From an uncultured Eubacteriales bacterium (GTDB taxonomy: Bacteria > Bacillota > Clostridia > Oscillospirales > Acutalibacteraceae), in contig CABQAC010000134.1 in assembly GCA_902462035.1 (NCBI GenBank), positions 1 to 5,810 of the forward strand: 5,810 bases of DNA, written 5' to 3'. Both the position numbers and the translations under genes were made by a program. Under the pieces are notes generated by a model. The model was given only the letters and a program-made list of their open reading frames with translations, was not told where the DNA came from and did no database searches. How positions within the stretch are numbered: the first letter of the stretch is position 1; each line of letters opens with the position of its first letter. Positions 5,361 to 5,810 of this stretch are shown piece after piece.

Positions 5361-5810
5361 ATGCGTAAATCCGGTGCATCCGGGCCAGCCGGTTCCAAGT
5401 GGGTTTATCGGTTTCTCCGGTGGGTTCCACCCGGATCCGCTCCTGAAATTTACGGATTTCGGCCGATGTCTCGGCGTCGTAAGTCCCAGTGACCGCCACG
5501 GGAGAAAAATCCCGGAAATTTTGTGCCAGCACGTTGATAGTGATTTGGATCATCATCACGGTGGAGCCGGTATCGCCGTTCCGGTATTGGCAATCGGGAC
5601 AAAAGCGTGGCTGCAAACCCTCGGCCGGTGCTCGGATTTCGGTGATCTGGGCGAAGACAGAAAAAATTTTGGTCCATGTTTCCAGGTCAACCTGCCCGGA
5701 AGGATTCAGCCCAAACTGGCGCTGAAACGCCTGGACCGACGCGGTGGTTGCCGGTCCAAAGATTCCGTCTGGAATCAGACTTGGGATTTCCGGATAAAAA
5801 TCAGAAATTT
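5359..5810 (-). CDS. Peptidoglycan-binding-domain protein, N-terminal part missing
   Basis: The frame is open from the window end and encodes 149 C-terminal residues, with codons beginning at 5808; the start is outside. A TTG at 5616 is an internal Leu codon, since a recognisable domain is encoded before it. Residues 1-49 form one PG_binding_1-type repeat with the family pattern PDGIFGPATTASVQAFQRQFGL (13-34) then TW at 44-45. Residues 78-148 form a second, more divergent repeat: GDTGSTVMMIQITINVL (78-94), TGTYDAETSAEIRKFQ (107-122) and TW at 137-138. The linker carries CPDC (70-73), the only cysteines seen. Such modules bind cell-wall peptidoglycan and in Clostridia occur in cortex-lytic or wall-hydrolase proteins, so an extracytoplasmic or spore-wall location is plausible. 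The missing N-terminus holds any signal peptide or catalytic domain, so no enzyme activity can be assigned. The gene converges on tyrS and shares its terminator. Confidence 0.85.
   Translation of the reverse strand, partial: ISDFYPEIPSLIPDGIFGPATTASVQAFQRQFGLNPSGQVDLETWTKIFSVFAQITEIRAPAEGLQPRFCPDCQYRNGDTGSTVMMIQITINVLAQNFRDFSPVAVTGTYDAETSAEIRKFQERIRVEPTGETDKPTWNRLARMHRIYA

Noticed and set aside
5489..5725. A small + strand open frame (78 codons) opposite the peptidoglycan-binding gene
   Set aside because: No ribosome binding site or recognisable domain was seen, and it is antisense to a frame with clear repeat patterns.

Overview
This is an ordinary chromosomal housekeeping segment, most likely from a moderately GC-rich member of the Clostridia (Firmicutes/Bacillota). 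An Oscillospiraceae/Ruminococcaceae-type genome would fit, but that finer placement is a guess. The case rests on three things: the gene order tlyA-nadK-argR-recN, which is a Firmicutes signature; a canonical tyrosyl T-box leader; and an AhrC-like ArgR. I found no mobile element, CRISPR array, rRNA or tRNA gene, and no candidate for an undescribed system.

Region 1 (1-3705, + strand) is a tightly packed operon. It holds the C-terminal part of a TlyA/FtsJ-type rRNA 2'-O-methyltransferase (5' end outside the window), NAD kinase, the arginine repressor ArgR and the DNA-repair ATPase RecN. The junctions are an ATGA overlap, a directly abutting stop/start and a 4-base gap, so translational coupling is likely. 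The genes serve ribosome modification, NADP supply, arginine regulation and double-strand-break repair. They share conserved linkage rather than one pathway.

Region 2 (3706-4080) contains no protein gene but is fully occupied by regulation. A good sigma-A-type promoter is followed by a T-box riboswitch with a UAC (Tyr) specifier, a textbook antiterminator with a UGGUACC bulge, a competing intrinsic terminator, and then the ribosome binding site of tyrS. Uncharged tRNA-Tyr should stabilise the antiterminator and switch tyrS on.

Region 3 (4081-5307, + strand) is tyrS, tyrosyl-tRNA synthetase. It is complete and appears monocistronic. It ends at a hairpin with an A-tract on one side and a T-tract on the other, which can serve both strands.

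Region 4 (5359-5810, - strand) is the C-terminal end of a convergent gene encoding a protein with two peptidoglycan-binding-type repeats joined by a linker containing a CxxC. Its start lies outside the window. The main points worth a second look are the recN-tyrS junction (in many relatives recN is followed by spoIVB-spo0A), an alternative pairing within the T-box stem I, and the CxxC linker of the last protein.
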